A stretch of DNA of 55,772 nucleotides from an uncultured Clostridia bacterium (GTDB lineage Bacteria > Bacillota > Clostridia > Oscillospirales > CAG-272), in assembly GCA_948466345.1 (NCBI GenBank), contig CAOKAC010000011.1, positions 1-55,772 on the forward strand, written 5' to 3'. Under the pieces are notes generated by a model. That model was not told the origin of the DNA. It worked only from the letters and a program-made list of their open reading frames with translations, and searched no databases. Positions 25,506 through 34,584 of this stretch are shown here, piece by piece. Position numbers and translations under genes: made by a program. Positions within the stretch are counted from its first letter, which is position 1. Each line of letters begins with the position of its first letter.

Positions 25506-26966
25506 TTATTCAGCCTTATCGATTTCTTCCTTTTTAGGTGCCGCTTTCTTTGCAGCGGGCTTTTTTGCAGCGGTAGTTGTTGCACCGGAAGCTTTTTTTG
25601 TAGTAGTTGTTTTCTTGGGTGCAGCTTCTTTATCTGCAGCAGCCTTTTTTGCAGGCGCTTTTTTCACAGAGGCTTTTTTAGGAGCTTCAGTTTTGATTAC
25701 AGCAGCTTCTTTTACTAGGTCGACAGCTTTCTTTACCTTAATATCTTCGCTGAGTGCGTCGGCTTCAATAGACTCTTTGATCTTATCGCTTTCCATATTA
25801 TATGCCTCAGCAAGGCGTGTATATTCAGCTTCCAATTCTTCTTGTGAAACAGTGATATTTTCCAGTTGAGCAATTTTTTCCAACGCCAGACGGGTTTTTA
25901 CCTGCTTTTCAGCCTGGGGACGCATCTGTGTACGAAGACTATCCAGATCCATTCCAGTGTACTGGAAGTATTTTGCAAGATCCAGTCCTTGCATCCGCAG
26001 ACGGGTGTCATAATCCCGTACAAAGTTCTCTGTTTCTGTTACAAACATTGCTTCAGGAATATCCGCTTCCAGTTTTTCAATCAATGTGTTGATCAGCTGT
26101 TCTTCTACAGCATCTTCAGCAGATTTTTCTTTTCTAGATGTAATATTTGCCCGTACATCGGCTTCATATGCAGCAAATGTATCAAAATCCGAAACATCTT
26201 TTGCAAAATCATCGTCCAATTCCGGAAGCTCCTTACGCTTAATAGCGTTCAGTTTTACTTTAAACACTGCCGCCTTTCCGGCCAGTTCTTCTGCATGGTA
26301 TTCTGCAGGGAAGGTTACATTTACATCAAAGGCATCACCGATATTTTTGCCGATAATCTGATCTTCAAAGCCGGGAATAAACTGTCCGGATCCCAAAATG
26401 AGTTCATGACCTTCCGCCTTACCGCCTTCAAAAGCCTTATCGTCTACAAAGCCTTCAAAATCGATATTGGCGGTATCGCCGTTTTCAGCGGCACGGTCGG
26501 TCACATCGATCATGCGGGCGTTGCGATCCCGTACTCTGTCGATCTCGTCCTGTACTTCGCTGTCTTTTGTTTCTTCAACAGTTTTTACTACCTCAATGCC
26601 TTTGTATCCATCAATAGCCACTTCTGGTTTCACATATACTTTTGCGGTGAGAGCAACACCGTTTTCATCTACGCTGTCAATAGAGAAATCAGGCTGGCTT
26701 ACAGCGGCGATACCAGACTCTTTCAGTGCATCTGCGTATACGCTCGGCAAAAGCTCATTGATAGCATCTTCATAGAAAACACCCTTACCATACATTTTTT
26801 CAACAATGGAACGGGGCGCCTTTCCACGGCGAAATCCAGGAACAGAAATATTTTTGGCGCGCTTTTTATATATTTTATCTACTGCTTCGGCAAAAGCGCC
26901 GGGATCAATTTCAATTTTCAATTCGTATAAATTTTTATCTGCGATTTTAGCTTCCTTCAAACTCAT
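25506..26966 (-). CDS. tig: Trigger factor with long Lys/Ala-rich tail
   Basis: Ribosome-associated chaperone and peptidyl-prolyl isomerase of 486 residues. The ribosome-binding loop is SVPGFRRGKAPRSIVEKMYG, the FKBP-type domain spans about residues 155-245 (DTANIDFEGFVDDKAFEGGKAE), and the helical C-domain follows. The last 60 or so residues are unusual: a low-complexity tail of repeated KKA, PAKK and AAKK units resembling histone H1 tails, ending KEEIDKAE. This makes the protein longer than the usual 430-residue form. It probably starts the tig-clpP-clpX transcript. Confidence 0.97.
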   Translation of the reverse strand: MSLKEAKIADKNLYELKIEIDPGAFAEAVDKIYKKRAKNISVPGFRRGKAPRSIVEKMYGKGVFYEDAINELLPSVYADALKESGIAAVSQPDFSIDSVDENGVALTAKVYVKPEVAIDGYKGIEVVKTVEETKDSEVQDEIDRVRDRNARMIDVTDRAAENGDTANIDFEGFVDDKAFEGGKAEGHELILGSGQFIPGFEDQIIGKNIGDAFDVNVTFPAEYHAEELAGKAAVFKVKLNAIKRKELPELDDDFAKDVSDFDTFAAYEADVRANITSRKEKSAEDAVEEQLINTLIEKLEADIPEAMFVTETENFVRDYDTRLRMQGLDLAKYFQYTGMDLDSLRTQMRPQAEKQVKTRLALEKIAQLENITVSQEELEAEYTRLAEAYNMESDKIKESIEADALSEDIKVKKAVDLVKEAAVIKTEAPKKASVKKAPAKKAAADKEAAPKKTTTTKKASGATTTAAKKPAAKKAAPKKEEIDKAE

Positions 26967-27003
26967 TTCTTATCTCCTCAATTCTTTATATTAACCTTTA
27001 ATA

Positions 27004-27032
27004 ATAATACCGAAAATGCCATGAATTGTCAA
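27004..27032 (-). promoter_or_regulatory. Promoter of tig
   Basis: On the minus strand TTGACA (27027-27032), a 17-bp spacer, and TATTAT (27004-27009), about 40 bases ahead of the tig ATG. Confidence 0.75.
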
Positions 27033-27073
27033 TAATATTTCCAAAATATTTCCTGGTACACTGTTATTTTATC

Positions 27074-27799
27074 CTAATAAATAAAGGGCATAGTGATCAT
27101 AGGAACAAAATCCAGGAAATCTGCTGAAATCATAGTCATGGAAATATCTTCAAATATAATGGTTCTGGGAACATTATATGTACCATGAATATGTCCAAAG
27201 TAGCAGTTTTGGATTCCATACGCATGCAGTGTGTCAATCAATTCGCGGCATACAAAACTGCGGTACACGGGAGGGAAGTGAAAATATACTAAAATTGGAT
27301 TCCCGTTATCTGTTTGCAGCTTTTTGGCTGCGCCCAGGGAAAGCTGCAGGCGAATATTCTCTCTTGCCACAATTTTAGCAAAATCGGCGTTTGATGCAGT
27401 TTGCTGCTTTTCTTCCAAATACCAGCCTCTGGTACCGGTTACAACATAATCCTCTACGGCAAAGGCATTGTTTTGGAGAAATCGGATACTGGATAAATTA
27501 TTTTCTGTGATAAAGTTTTCCATTTTACTGATAGTAGACCACCAGTAATCGTGATTTCCCTTGCCGAGAATTTTTTTACCAGGAAGTGCATGGATAAACT
27601 GCAGGTCTGTTAGGGCCTCTTCTAAATCGATTGCCCAGGAGATATCTCCTGGAACTATAACCGTGTCATCCTCCCCTACCACGGCCCGCCAGCGCTTTTC
27701 TATTTTTTCTGTATAGTTGGTCCAGCGGCTCCCAAACTTGTCCATAGGCTTATCTGTGGACAGGGAAAGGTGTAAGTCTGCTATAGAAAACAGAGACAT
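27074..27799 (-). CDS. Calcineurin-like metallophosphoesterase
   Basis: A 241-residue cytoplasmic phosphoesterase. Metal-binding motifs are IADLHLS (DxH), VPGDISW (GD), LGKGNHDYWW (GNHD), a YFHFPP block and YFGHIHG (GHxH). The substrate is unknown. It lies 20 bases after thrC on the same strand and may be part of that transcript; the tig promoter lies downstream. Confidence 0.93.
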   Translation of the reverse strand: MSLFSIADLHLSLSTDKPMDKFGSRWTNYTEKIEKRWRAVVGEDDTVIVPGDISWAIDLEEALTDLQFIHALPGKKILGKGNHDYWWSTISKMENFITENNLSSIRFLQNNAFAVEDYVVTGTRGWYLEEKQQTASNADFAKIVARENIRLQLSLGAAKKLQTDNGNPILVYFHFPPVYRSFVCRELIDTLHAYGIQNCYFGHIHGTYNVPRTIIFEDISMTMISADFLDFVPMITMPFIY

Positions 27800-27819
27800 G
27801 CATCTCCTCCTTGGAAGGC

Positions 27820-29304
27820 TTATTTTTTAAAGATAAAGTCAACCATATTTTTGGCGTCTACAACCGTTTGGAACCGTACCGGCAGGGAAAGCGTTGCAGC
27901 CAGAGGTGCGGGAATTTCCGTTTGGCTGATTTGAGACAGACCTTCCAGAATACAGCGCGGCTCGCTACTTGCTGGCGCCGTGCCAAGAGAAGTACAAACA
28001 TCCGCTGCAAATTTGTAAGGACTTGCAGTGGAGGCAAGAACTGTTTTCGTAGTGTCTCTGCTTGCGGAGATGTATTGTTCTACGCATCCAATGCCAACAG
28101 CGGTGTGGGGATCTGCCAAGTATTTTCTGCTGGCAAAGGTATCCTGAATTACTTTTGCTGTCTGTTCCTCTGTACAGCAGAAGCCCTCCAGCACGGTATG
28201 AATTTTCTCCATTACAGAAGCAGGTGCGGTGTATTTGCCATCACGGGCCAGCTTTTCCATACAGTCAGCAGTAATCTGGGGGCCTCCCAAAAGATATAGA
28301 AGCCGCTCCAAATTAGAAGAAATCAGGATATCCATAGAAGGAGACATGGTTTTGTAAAATTCTCTGGTACGGTCATAAGTGCCCGTACGGATAAAGTCGG
28401 TGAGAACGCAGTTTGCGTTGGATGCACAGATCATTTTTGCAATAGGCAGTCCCATTTCTCGCGCAATAAATGCGGCAAAAATATTACCGAAGTTGCCTGT
28501 TGGCACGCATACGTTAATTTTATCACCGTAACAGATTTCGCCGCTGTTTAAAAGATCACAGTAGGCAGAGATGTAATATACGATTTGTGGTGCAAGACGG
28601 CCCCAGTTGATAGAGTTGGCACTGGAGAAGAAAAATCCATTATTCTCCGCACGTTGCGCCAGGGAAGCGTTAGCAAAAATTTCTTTTACACCGCTTTGGG
28701 CGTCGTCAAAATTGCCGTGGACGGCGCATACATTGACATTGTCGCCAGTTTGGGTGATCATTTGCAGTTTCTGCATAGCGCTTACGCCGTCTACGGGGAA
28801 GAAAACGGTAATATCAATGCCGGGCACATCTTTATATCCCTCTAACGCAGCTTTTCCCGTATCGCCGGAGGTGGCCACAAGAATGTGAGCGCGCAGTTTC
28901 TCTTCTGTCATGGTAAGGGCAGAGGAAAGGAGTCTAGGCATTATTTGCAAAGCCATATCTTTAAAAGCACATGTAGGGCCATGCCACAATTCCAGTGCGT
29001 ACAAATTGTCTCCAATGGGTACAAGCGGAGCAGCGCCGCCGGGGAATCGGGTTTCGCTATACGCCTCTTTGCAGTCAGCCAACAGCTTTTCGGAATCATA
29101 GTCCGTTAGGAACATGGCCAGCACCTCTGCCGCGCGGCCATAGTAGGGCTTTTTAGCCAGAGCAAGAATATCTTCTTTTGTAAGGCTTGGAATCTCAGTA
29201 GGCATATACAAGCCTTTATCCGGTGCGAGCCCTCGTTTGATTGCATAAGCTGCAGACACTTCTTTCGGTTTTGCGGCGGTGTCTCTGGTGCTGACGTAGT
29301 TCAT
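27820..29304 (-). CDS. thrC: Threonine synthase
   Basis: PLP-dependent enzyme of 494 residues making threonine from O-phosphohomoserine. The N-terminal block is YVSTRDTAAKPKEVSAAYAIKRGLAPDKGLYMP. The PLP lysine is in GPTCAFKDMALQIMP, the phosphate-binding loop in ATSGDTGKAALEG, and SSANSINWGRLAPQIVYY is typical of the long ThrC class. ATG 29304 is preferred because GGAAG is six bases upstream; the ATG 12 bases earlier lacks proper spacing. A putative homoserine kinase (apgM-like gene) lies 4 kb upstream on the same strand. Confidence 0.98.
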   Translation of the reverse strand: MNYVSTRDTAAKPKEVSAAYAIKRGLAPDKGLYMPTEIPSLTKEDILALAKKPYYGRAAEVLAMFLTDYDSEKLLADCKEAYSETRFPGGAAPLVPIGDNLYALELWHGPTCAFKDMALQIMPRLLSSALTMTEEKLRAHILVATSGDTGKAALEGYKDVPGIDITVFFPVDGVSAMQKLQMITQTGDNVNVCAVHGNFDDAQSGVKEIFANASLAQRAENNGFFFSSANSINWGRLAPQIVYYISAYCDLLNSGEICYGDKINVCVPTGNFGNIFAAFIAREMGLPIAKMICASNANCVLTDFIRTGTYDRTREFYKTMSPSMDILISSNLERLLYLLGGPQITADCMEKLARDGKYTAPASVMEKIHTVLEGFCCTEEQTAKVIQDTFASRKYLADPHTAVGIGCVEQYISASRDTTKTVLASTASPYKFAADVCTSLGTAPASSEPRCILEGLSQISQTEIPAPLAATLSLPVRFQTVVDAKNMVDFIFKK

Positions 29305-29355
29305 TTTTACTTCCATACCTTTCTTGGGTTGCTAACTAAATTCTATAAGATATTT

Positions 29356-30261
29356 TTATATATTAGATTTTAAAAATTGAAATCCGTTTTTGAAAAATAT
29401 TTTATCTGCGGTACTGCTGCCTAGACGACGAGCAGCTTTTTCGTAAAAAGATTCCATACAAGATATATTATACAGGTCCTTCGGCGTTTCGTCAATCCCA
29501 TCAAAATCACATCCAAGACATATTGCTGAATCTCCTGCTGCAGATATATAGTGTTCAATATGACGCAGTACATCGCTAGAGGAGCAGTTTTTACCGGATG
29601 TAAGATGAGCGGGGCATAAACTGATACCTGTAACACCACCATTTTCTGCAATCTCTCGAAAAATCGCATCGGTAATATTGCGTGAGGTGTGCGTTACCGC
29701 ATACGCATTGCTGTGCGTGGCGATTACGGGGCGGCCTGCCTCTTTTGCCATTCTTAGAACATCGCTGCAGAGCGTCCAGGATCCGTGAGAAATGTCGGGG
29801 ACAATTCCAACAGCAAAACAAGCTTCCACAACTGAACGCCCGAAAGGGGTGAGTCCTTCATCTGTATCCCAGGCACCACCGATAGAAGAATGCCCTTTCC
29901 ATACCAGCGTAAGTATACGCACGCCTTCCAGATAGAGCTTGAATAATCGATCTATATCTCCACATAAAATCCGTGCATCTTCCACACACAGAATAAAAGC
30001 GCTTCCATGAGTGGTCAGCTCTTTTCCGCTGGTACGCAGCATATCGCCTGCTTTTTTTCGGAAATCTTTTGCAGCTTTTTGAAATATGTCGTATGCCTCT
30101 TCGCCATGTAGTCGATAATCGCTCCAAATAGCTGCGCATTGGATATATGCATCATAATTTTGGGTAAATGCGGGGGAGGCTTGTAATGTTTCACAATCGA
30201 ACGTATAGCCCCGTTTGTACATTTCCAAAGGGGTATCGCAGTGGAGATCTACTAGTTTCAT
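29356..30261 (-). CDS. Membrane dipeptidase family (M19) zinc peptidase
   Basis: A 301-residue renal-dipeptidase-type metallopeptidase that hydrolyses dipeptides, often including D-amino-acid forms. The N-terminal LVDLHCDTPLEM carries the HxD zinc ligands, CVEDARIL the bridging glutamate, DISHGSW and ATHSNAYAVTHTSRNITD the histidines, and GCDFDGIDETP the late aspartate region. No signal peptide is present, so it is likely cytoplasmic. ATG 30261 follows CGGAG. It lies 20 bases after yraN. Confidence 0.93.
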   Translation of the reverse strand: MKLVDLHCDTPLEMYKRGYTFDCETLQASPAFTQNYDAYIQCAAIWSDYRLHGEEAYDIFQKAAKDFRKKAGDMLRTSGKELTTHGSAFILCVEDARILCGDIDRLFKLYLEGVRILTLVWKGHSSIGGAWDTDEGLTPFGRSVVEACFAVGIVPDISHGSWTLCSDVLRMAKEAGRPVIATHSNAYAVTHTSRNITDAIFREIAENGGVTGISLCPAHLTSGKNCSSSDVLRHIEHYISAAGDSAICLGCDFDGIDETPKDLYNISCMESFYEKAARRLGSSTADKIFFKNGFQFLKSNI

Positions 30262-30280
30262 AAATATACTCCGAATAATA

Positions 30281-30685
30281 TCAGGTAGTAGTCTTTCTGC
30301 GGATGACACCGGGCAGATGTTCGATGTGCAGTACTTTATATTCCTCCGCGCAGGGAGAAATATAAACCTCAATTACATCCATTCGAGGCTGCAGTCCAGC
30401 AAGACTTTCCCTGTGTTTTTGCAGATAGTCCGCCGCGGCGGCAATTAGACGCTCTTGTTTCCCAAGTGTGACTGCAGCGGCAGGTCGCCCAAATGGATGT
30501 CTGGACGCTGGAAAAGCGCGCCGGGTTTTGACTTCCGCAAATATAATATATTGGTCATTCACTGCGATTATGTCTGTTTCAAAATGTCCGCTATGTACAT
30601 TTCGGCCAAGGATGCGAAATCCCTTTCCACATAAATAGGATGCAGCGCTTTCTTCTCCCATGCGCCCCAATGCGCCTGTGTTCAT
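30281..30685 (-). CDS. YraN family (UPF0102) nuclease-like protein
   Basis: A 134-residue protein with a restriction-endonuclease-like core: GRMGEESAASYLCGKGFRILGRNVHSGHFETDIIAV followed by YIIFAEVKTR, giving the E...D...ExK arrangement. The physiological role is unknown, although it is nearly always linked to rnhB. ATG 30685 overlaps the rnhB stop by 4 bases (ATGA) and is preceded by AAGGA. Confidence 0.93.
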   Translation of the reverse strand: MNTGALGRMGEESAASYLCGKGFRILGRNVHSGHFETDIIAVNDQYIIFAEVKTRRAFPASRHPFGRPAAAVTLGKQERLIAAAADYLQKHRESLAGLQPRMDVIEVYISPCAEEYKVLHIEHLPGVIRRKTTT

Positions 30686-31326
30686 TTTTTTTCCTTTTCT
30701 GTAAGCCATAGCTGCAGCTTGTTTTTATCTCGCTCTAAAAAAGATAAAAAGGATTTTCTGTGCAGTGGACAGGGGCCATATTCATAGACGGCCAGTTTAT
30801 GTGCTTTTGTAGGATAGCCCTTGTGCCTTGCAAAACCATATATGGGATACTGATGCTCCATTTCCAAACACAAACGGTCTCTAGTGACTTTGGCAAGAAC
30901 CGATGCGGCGGCGATAGACTGACAGACTCCGTCTCCTCCTATTACTGCCTGGGCATCAAGAGAAAAACCGCGGGATATATTCCCATCGATAAGGAGAAAG
31001 TCCGGTTGTATGGACAGGGAAACGATTGCCCTGCGCATCGCCAGAAGGGTAGCTTCTAATATGTTGTATGTATCGATTTCTTCTGGACTGGCCAAACCGA
31101 TTCCCCAGGATACGGCACTGCTGCATATTTCATCATATAACCGCTCCCGCTTTTTTTCAGAAAGCTTTTTTGAGTCGTCCAGTTCAGGGATCACAAGTCC
31201 TACGGGCAGAATACATGCGCCTGCAACTACCGGACCAGCCAGAGGACCACGTCCTGCTTCGTCCACTCCGCAGATTTTTGTATATCCGCCGGAAAGAAAA
31301 GCTTCTTCAAAAGAATAGTCAAGCAT
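30682..31326 (-). CDS. rnhB: Ribonuclease HII
   Basis: A 214-residue enzyme that cleaves RNA in RNA-DNA hybrids and removes misincorporated ribonucleotides. Active-site motifs are CGVDEAGRGPLAGPVVAGA (adjacent D and E), LDDSKKLSEKKRE, and FLLIDGN, with a late aspartate in KVTRDRL. ATG 31326 lies inside the end of rbgA (8-bp overlap). Confidence 0.98.
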   Translation of the reverse strand: MLDYSFEEAFLSGGYTKICGVDEAGRGPLAGPVVAGACILPVGLVIPELDDSKKLSEKKRERLYDEICSSAVSWGIGLASPEEIDTYNILEATLLAMRRAIVSLSIQPDFLLIDGNISRGFSLDAQAVIGGDGVCQSIAAASVLAKVTRDRLCLEMEHQYPIYGFARHKGYPTKAHKLAVYEYGPCPLHRKSFLSFLERDKNKLQLWLTEKEKK

Positions 31327-32206
31327 GGGACACACCACTGTCCTCTGCCGGAGATTCCAGAGATATTCTGCCGATCTTTACCCCACGAAATTCATCCAGA
31401 ACAGTAAGCGCTGTTCGTTCCAAATTGATTTCTCCGCCAGATATGAGAAATCCGCGTTTTCTTCCAATTTCTTCTAAAAGTTCATAGGAATCCAGCTGAC
31501 ATACTTGTTCATAATCTAATTTGTAGCGGGTGCAGAACTTATCTGAATAAAGAGAAAGCAGACGGGCAGATAAAATCATTCCCAGTTCATCAGTGTCTAA
31601 AATAGCATCTTTGATAGCGCCGGTTGCAGCCAAATTTTCTCCGGTGAGCCGGTCTTCAAATTTTGGCCATAATACACCAGGCATATCCAAAAGATCAAAG
31701 CCTGCAGTGGTAGTTACCCATTGCTTATTAAGCGTGACACCCGGTCGATCTTCCACCCGGGCTTTTTTTTGCCCGCACAGCTTGTTGACTAAGGAAGACT
31801 TGCCCACATTTGGAATGCCTACGATCATAGCCCGTAGTTTTCTACCAGTCATGCCTTTTTCTTGAAATCGATTGATTTTATCAGCAAGAATTTCCCGTAC
31901 CTGAGGACCGATTTTGGAAAGTCCTTCTCCGGTAATACAGTCAATGGGAAGCGCATCCGCTCCATTTTTTTTATACCACCAGACCCACTTTGCTGTTATA
32001 GCAGGATCTGCCAGCGAGGCTTTATTTAAAAGAGTAAGCGTTGGTTTTCCTTTGGTCCATGTGGAAATTTCCGGATTTTTGGAACTGCGGGGAATACGTG
32101 CGTCCAAAATTTCTATGATAATATCTACATTTTTTAGATTCTCAGAAATAAGGCGGCGGGTTTTGGCCATATGCCCTGGGAACCATTGAATTTGTTTGGA
32201 AGGCAT
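31319..32206 (-). CDS. rbgA: Ribosome biogenesis GTPase RbgA (YlqF)
   Basis: A 295-residue circularly permuted GTPase needed for late 50S assembly. It begins QWFPGHMAKTRRLI, with the permuted G4 before G1: LLNKASLADP, then GIPNVGKSSLVNKL (G1), RPGVTLNKQW (G2) and LLDMPGVLWP (G3). The G4 motif reads NKAS where NKxD is usual, a small oddity that could change base specificity or simply use the later Asp. It lies between lepB and rnhB, the standard firmicute order. Confidence 0.97.
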   Translation of the reverse strand: MPSKQIQWFPGHMAKTRRLISENLKNVDIIIEILDARIPRSSKNPEISTWTKGKPTLTLLNKASLADPAITAKWVWWYKKNGADALPIDCITGEGLSKIGPQVREILADKINRFQEKGMTGRKLRAMIVGIPNVGKSSLVNKLCGQKKARVEDRPGVTLNKQWVTTTAGFDLLDMPGVLWPKFEDRLTGENLAATGAIKDAILDTDELGMILSARLLSLYSDKFCTRYKLDYEQVCQLDSYELLEEIGRKRGFLISGGEINLERTALTVLDEFRGVKIGRISLESPAEDSGVSHA

Positions 32207-32237
32207 TGCTGTCGCCGTTCCTTTCTATAAGTTGTTT

Positions 32238-33080
32238 CTATTCCGATTCTGCAAGAGGATTTTCGAAAACACTAAACGTATTAAATGGGAACACCCGAAG
32301 AATGGCACGACCGCATACGCAGCGCTCATCAATCAGTCCTACTCGTATATCTCTGCTGTCAGTAGAGTTATTTCGATTGTCTCCCATTACAAAAAGATAG
32401 CCTTCTGGTACATAGCATTCCATAGGTTCCTTTTGATAAACTTCCTGCTTGATAAAATCCTGTTCTAATACTTTGGATGTTCCATCTGCTTCAATTATGG
32501 TAACAGTGCCATCAAAATCTATCCGCACTGTCTGACCACCAACCGCAATGATCCTTTTTACCAGCGGTTCCCGCAGTTGTTCTACTTCCAGAGAAGTGTT
32601 ATGCAGAACGACAATGTCTCCTTGCTTTGGGGTGTAAAACAGATTGGAGACTACCAAAAACTCTTTATCCTGGAGCGTATCGTTCATGGAAATACCATCG
32701 ACGCGGGTTAGACGAGCAAAAAATGCAAAAAAGATAATGATACATGCAGCGCAGAGAACAAAAGCCTCTAAAATATCAAAGGCCTCCCTAAGAAAGGTGA
32801 TAAGCGGAGACTTTTTACGTTCTTCTTTGGAGAAAGAGATATCTTGATCAGCAGGTATACATTGCGTAAGGTCTTCTACTTTTTGATTTTCAAGACTAGC
32901 AAATGGACTGCGATGCTTAGGAGGCATGGGTTTAATGCGTCCCGCTTGAAACGCCTTTCTGCGCTGTCGGATAGATTCTTCCAACTCCTCTGGTGACAGG
33001 TCATATTGTTGGGGAAAATATCCTTTAAGTCCATCGTAAATATTTTGAATTGAGCTTTCCTGAAGTTTTTCCCTCTCCAT
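32238..33080 (-). CDS. lepB: Signal peptidase I with long cytoplasmic N-terminus
   Basis: A 280-residue type I signal peptidase. About 90 polar residues precede the single transmembrane helix (ILEAFVLCAACIIIFFAFFA). The catalytic serine is in VDGISMNDTL and the lysine in PLVKRIIAVGGQTV. The GDNRNNSTDSRDIRVG block is box D/E. The polar N-terminal extension is longer than in typical Bacillus SipS proteins and has no recognisable domain. It follows the apgM-like gene by 3 bases. Confidence 0.96.
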   Translation of the reverse strand: MEREKLQESSIQNIYDGLKGYFPQQYDLSPEELEESIRQRRKAFQAGRIKPMPPKHRSPFASLENQKVEDLTQCIPADQDISFSKEERKKSPLITFLREAFDILEAFVLCAACIIIFFAFFARLTRVDGISMNDTLQDKEFLVVSNLFYTPKQGDIVVLHNTSLEVEQLREPLVKRIIAVGGQTVRIDFDGTVTIIEADGTSKVLEQDFIKQEVYQKEPMECYVPEGYLFVMGDNRNNSTDSRDIRVGLIDERCVCGRAILRVFPFNTFSVFENPLAESE

Positions 33081-33083
33081 ACT

Positions 33084-34301
33084 TTAGACCCCCTTGATCA
33101 TCAGATCAAGCAGAGTACTGCCATCGTGGATTACCATGCTGCATTGGCGGGCGTTTTCTTCAGAGAAAACAGAAGTTCCTGCTTGGACTTTGGTACTGTC
33201 AAAAAGGAAAAAGGGAACATAATCGCTGGTATGTGTACGCAGAGCGATAGGAGTAGGATGGTCCGGCAAAACCAAAATTTTAAACGGTTCCCCGCTTTTT
33301 TGCAGATATTCGTACACTGGACGCAGGATTTGCTGATCAATTTTTTCTATGCTGTGTACTTTGTTTTCAATTTCTCCCCTGTGCCCACATTCATCGGGGG
33401 CCTCTACATGAATATATACAAAATCTGCTCCATCTTTATAGGCAGAAACGGCAGCCTGCGCTTTGCCGTCATAATTTGTGTGATAGTTTCCGGTAGCACC
33501 TTCTACCTCAATCACTTCCATCCCAGCACAGATGCCAATCCCTTTGATCAAATCCACTGCGGATATAATTGCGCCGCGCAGCCCCCATTTTTCTCTAAAA
33601 GAGGGAAGAGACGGCTTCCCACCAGGACTCCAAAGCCAAGGTGAATTAGCAGGGCGCAGGCCTTTGGCTTTTCGGGCTACATTGACAGGATGATTCTTTA
33701 AGATTTCATATCCCTTTTTCTGAAAACGCAGAAAATTTTCGCCGCCATTTTCTTCCTTAGGCAAATGCTGCCGAATCTGTTGGCCCAAAATATCGTGAGG
33801 GCGCATAAATGGATAATTTTGTGATGCATTTTTCCAAAGCAGACAGTGACGATAGCTGATACCGGTATGCAAACGCCAGTCCTCTCCTGCCAGCCCTTCA
33901 TTAAGCGCGGCGATCAGTTGGTCCGCTTCTTCTGTGGAAATCTCATCAGCGCTATGGTCAATCATAATTTTATCTTCATAGCAGGATTCATTTTCAGAAA
34001 GGGTAACCAAATTGCAGCGAATTGCCGTATCATCGTCTGCCATGGAAAGCCCCATGCTCATTGCTTCCAGCGGAGAACGTCCTTTTGAGTAGATTTTCGG
34101 ATTGTAAGATAAAATTGCTAAGTTGGCTGTGTCGCTTTCCGGCACCATCCCTTCCGGTACATTTAAGACTGTACCACACAGGGATTGTTTGCATAAAGCA
34201 TCCATGCAGGGCTTGGTTGCTGCCTGCATCGGTGTTTGATTTGCAAGTAAATCTATAGAACGGTCGGCCATGCCATCCGGGATAACTACAAGATATTTCA
34301 T
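33084..34301 (-). CDS. ApgM-type phosphoglycerate mutase, or alternative homoserine kinase
   Basis: A 405-residue alkaline-phosphatase-fold metalloenzyme of the archaeal-type cofactor-independent phosphoglycerate mutase group. Motifs are YLVVIPDGMADR, VPESDTANLAILSYNPK with the phospho-serine site, and HVEAPDECGHRGE plus LPDHPTP as metal ligands. In bacteria, members of this group near threonine genes have been proposed to serve as homoserine kinases. thrC lies 4 kb downstream on the same strand and no classical thrB is visible here, so both roles remain open. Confidence 0.9.
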   Translation of the reverse strand: MKYLVVIPDGMADRSIDLLANQTPMQAATKPCMDALCKQSLCGTVLNVPEGMVPESDTANLAILSYNPKIYSKGRSPLEAMSMGLSMADDDTAIRCNLVTLSENESCYEDKIMIDHSADEISTEEADQLIAALNEGLAGEDWRLHTGISYRHCLLWKNASQNYPFMRPHDILGQQIRQHLPKEENGGENFLRFQKKGYEILKNHPVNVARKAKGLRPANSPWLWSPGGKPSLPSFREKWGLRGAIISAVDLIKGIGICAGMEVIEVEGATGNYHTNYDGKAQAAVSAYKDGADFVYIHVEAPDECGHRGEIENKVHSIEKIDQQILRPVYEYLQKSGEPFKILVLPDHPTPIALRTHTSDYVPFFLFDSTKVQAGTSVFSEENARQCSMVIHDGSTLLDLMIKGV

Positions 34302-34359
34302 AGATGTAAAACCTTTCTGTACAACTTGATTATATCTCTAATAATAATTTTTATATTAT

Positions 34360-34388
34360 ATTGTATCACAAATACTTATTTCTTACAA
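34360..34388 (-). promoter_or_regulatory. Promoter of the apgM-lepB-rbgA run
   Basis: On the minus strand TTGTAA (34383-34388), a 17-bp spacer, and TACAAT (34360-34365), about 60 bases ahead of the start codon. It diverges from the rpsT promoter. Confidence 0.55.
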
Positions 34389-34477
34389 GATTTGCAGAGA
34401 ATTATTTGCATTTTTTACGCTCTGGACATATCTCTGGGGATAGAAGAAAATTTATCAAATATTTTTTGAAAATGTTC

Positions 34478-34506
34478 TTGCTTTTTCGTTTTGTTTGTGC
34501 TATAAT
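34478..34506 (+). promoter_or_regulatory. Promoter of rpsT
   Basis: TTGCTT (34478-34483), a 17-bp spacer, and TATAAT (34501-34506). A leader of about 70 nt follows. Confidence 0.75.
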
Positions 34507-34584
34507 TTCCAAATGTATGAGATGTTCGCCAAGGCACCCTCTCAGGCTGCGGCGATGCTTGAATTTTTAGCAGGAGGATGAACA

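Noticed and set aside
25866..26930. Long plus-strand open frame opposite tig
   Set aside because: It is antisense to the well-supported trigger factor gene, Phe/Cys-rich, without a ribosome site or family resemblance.
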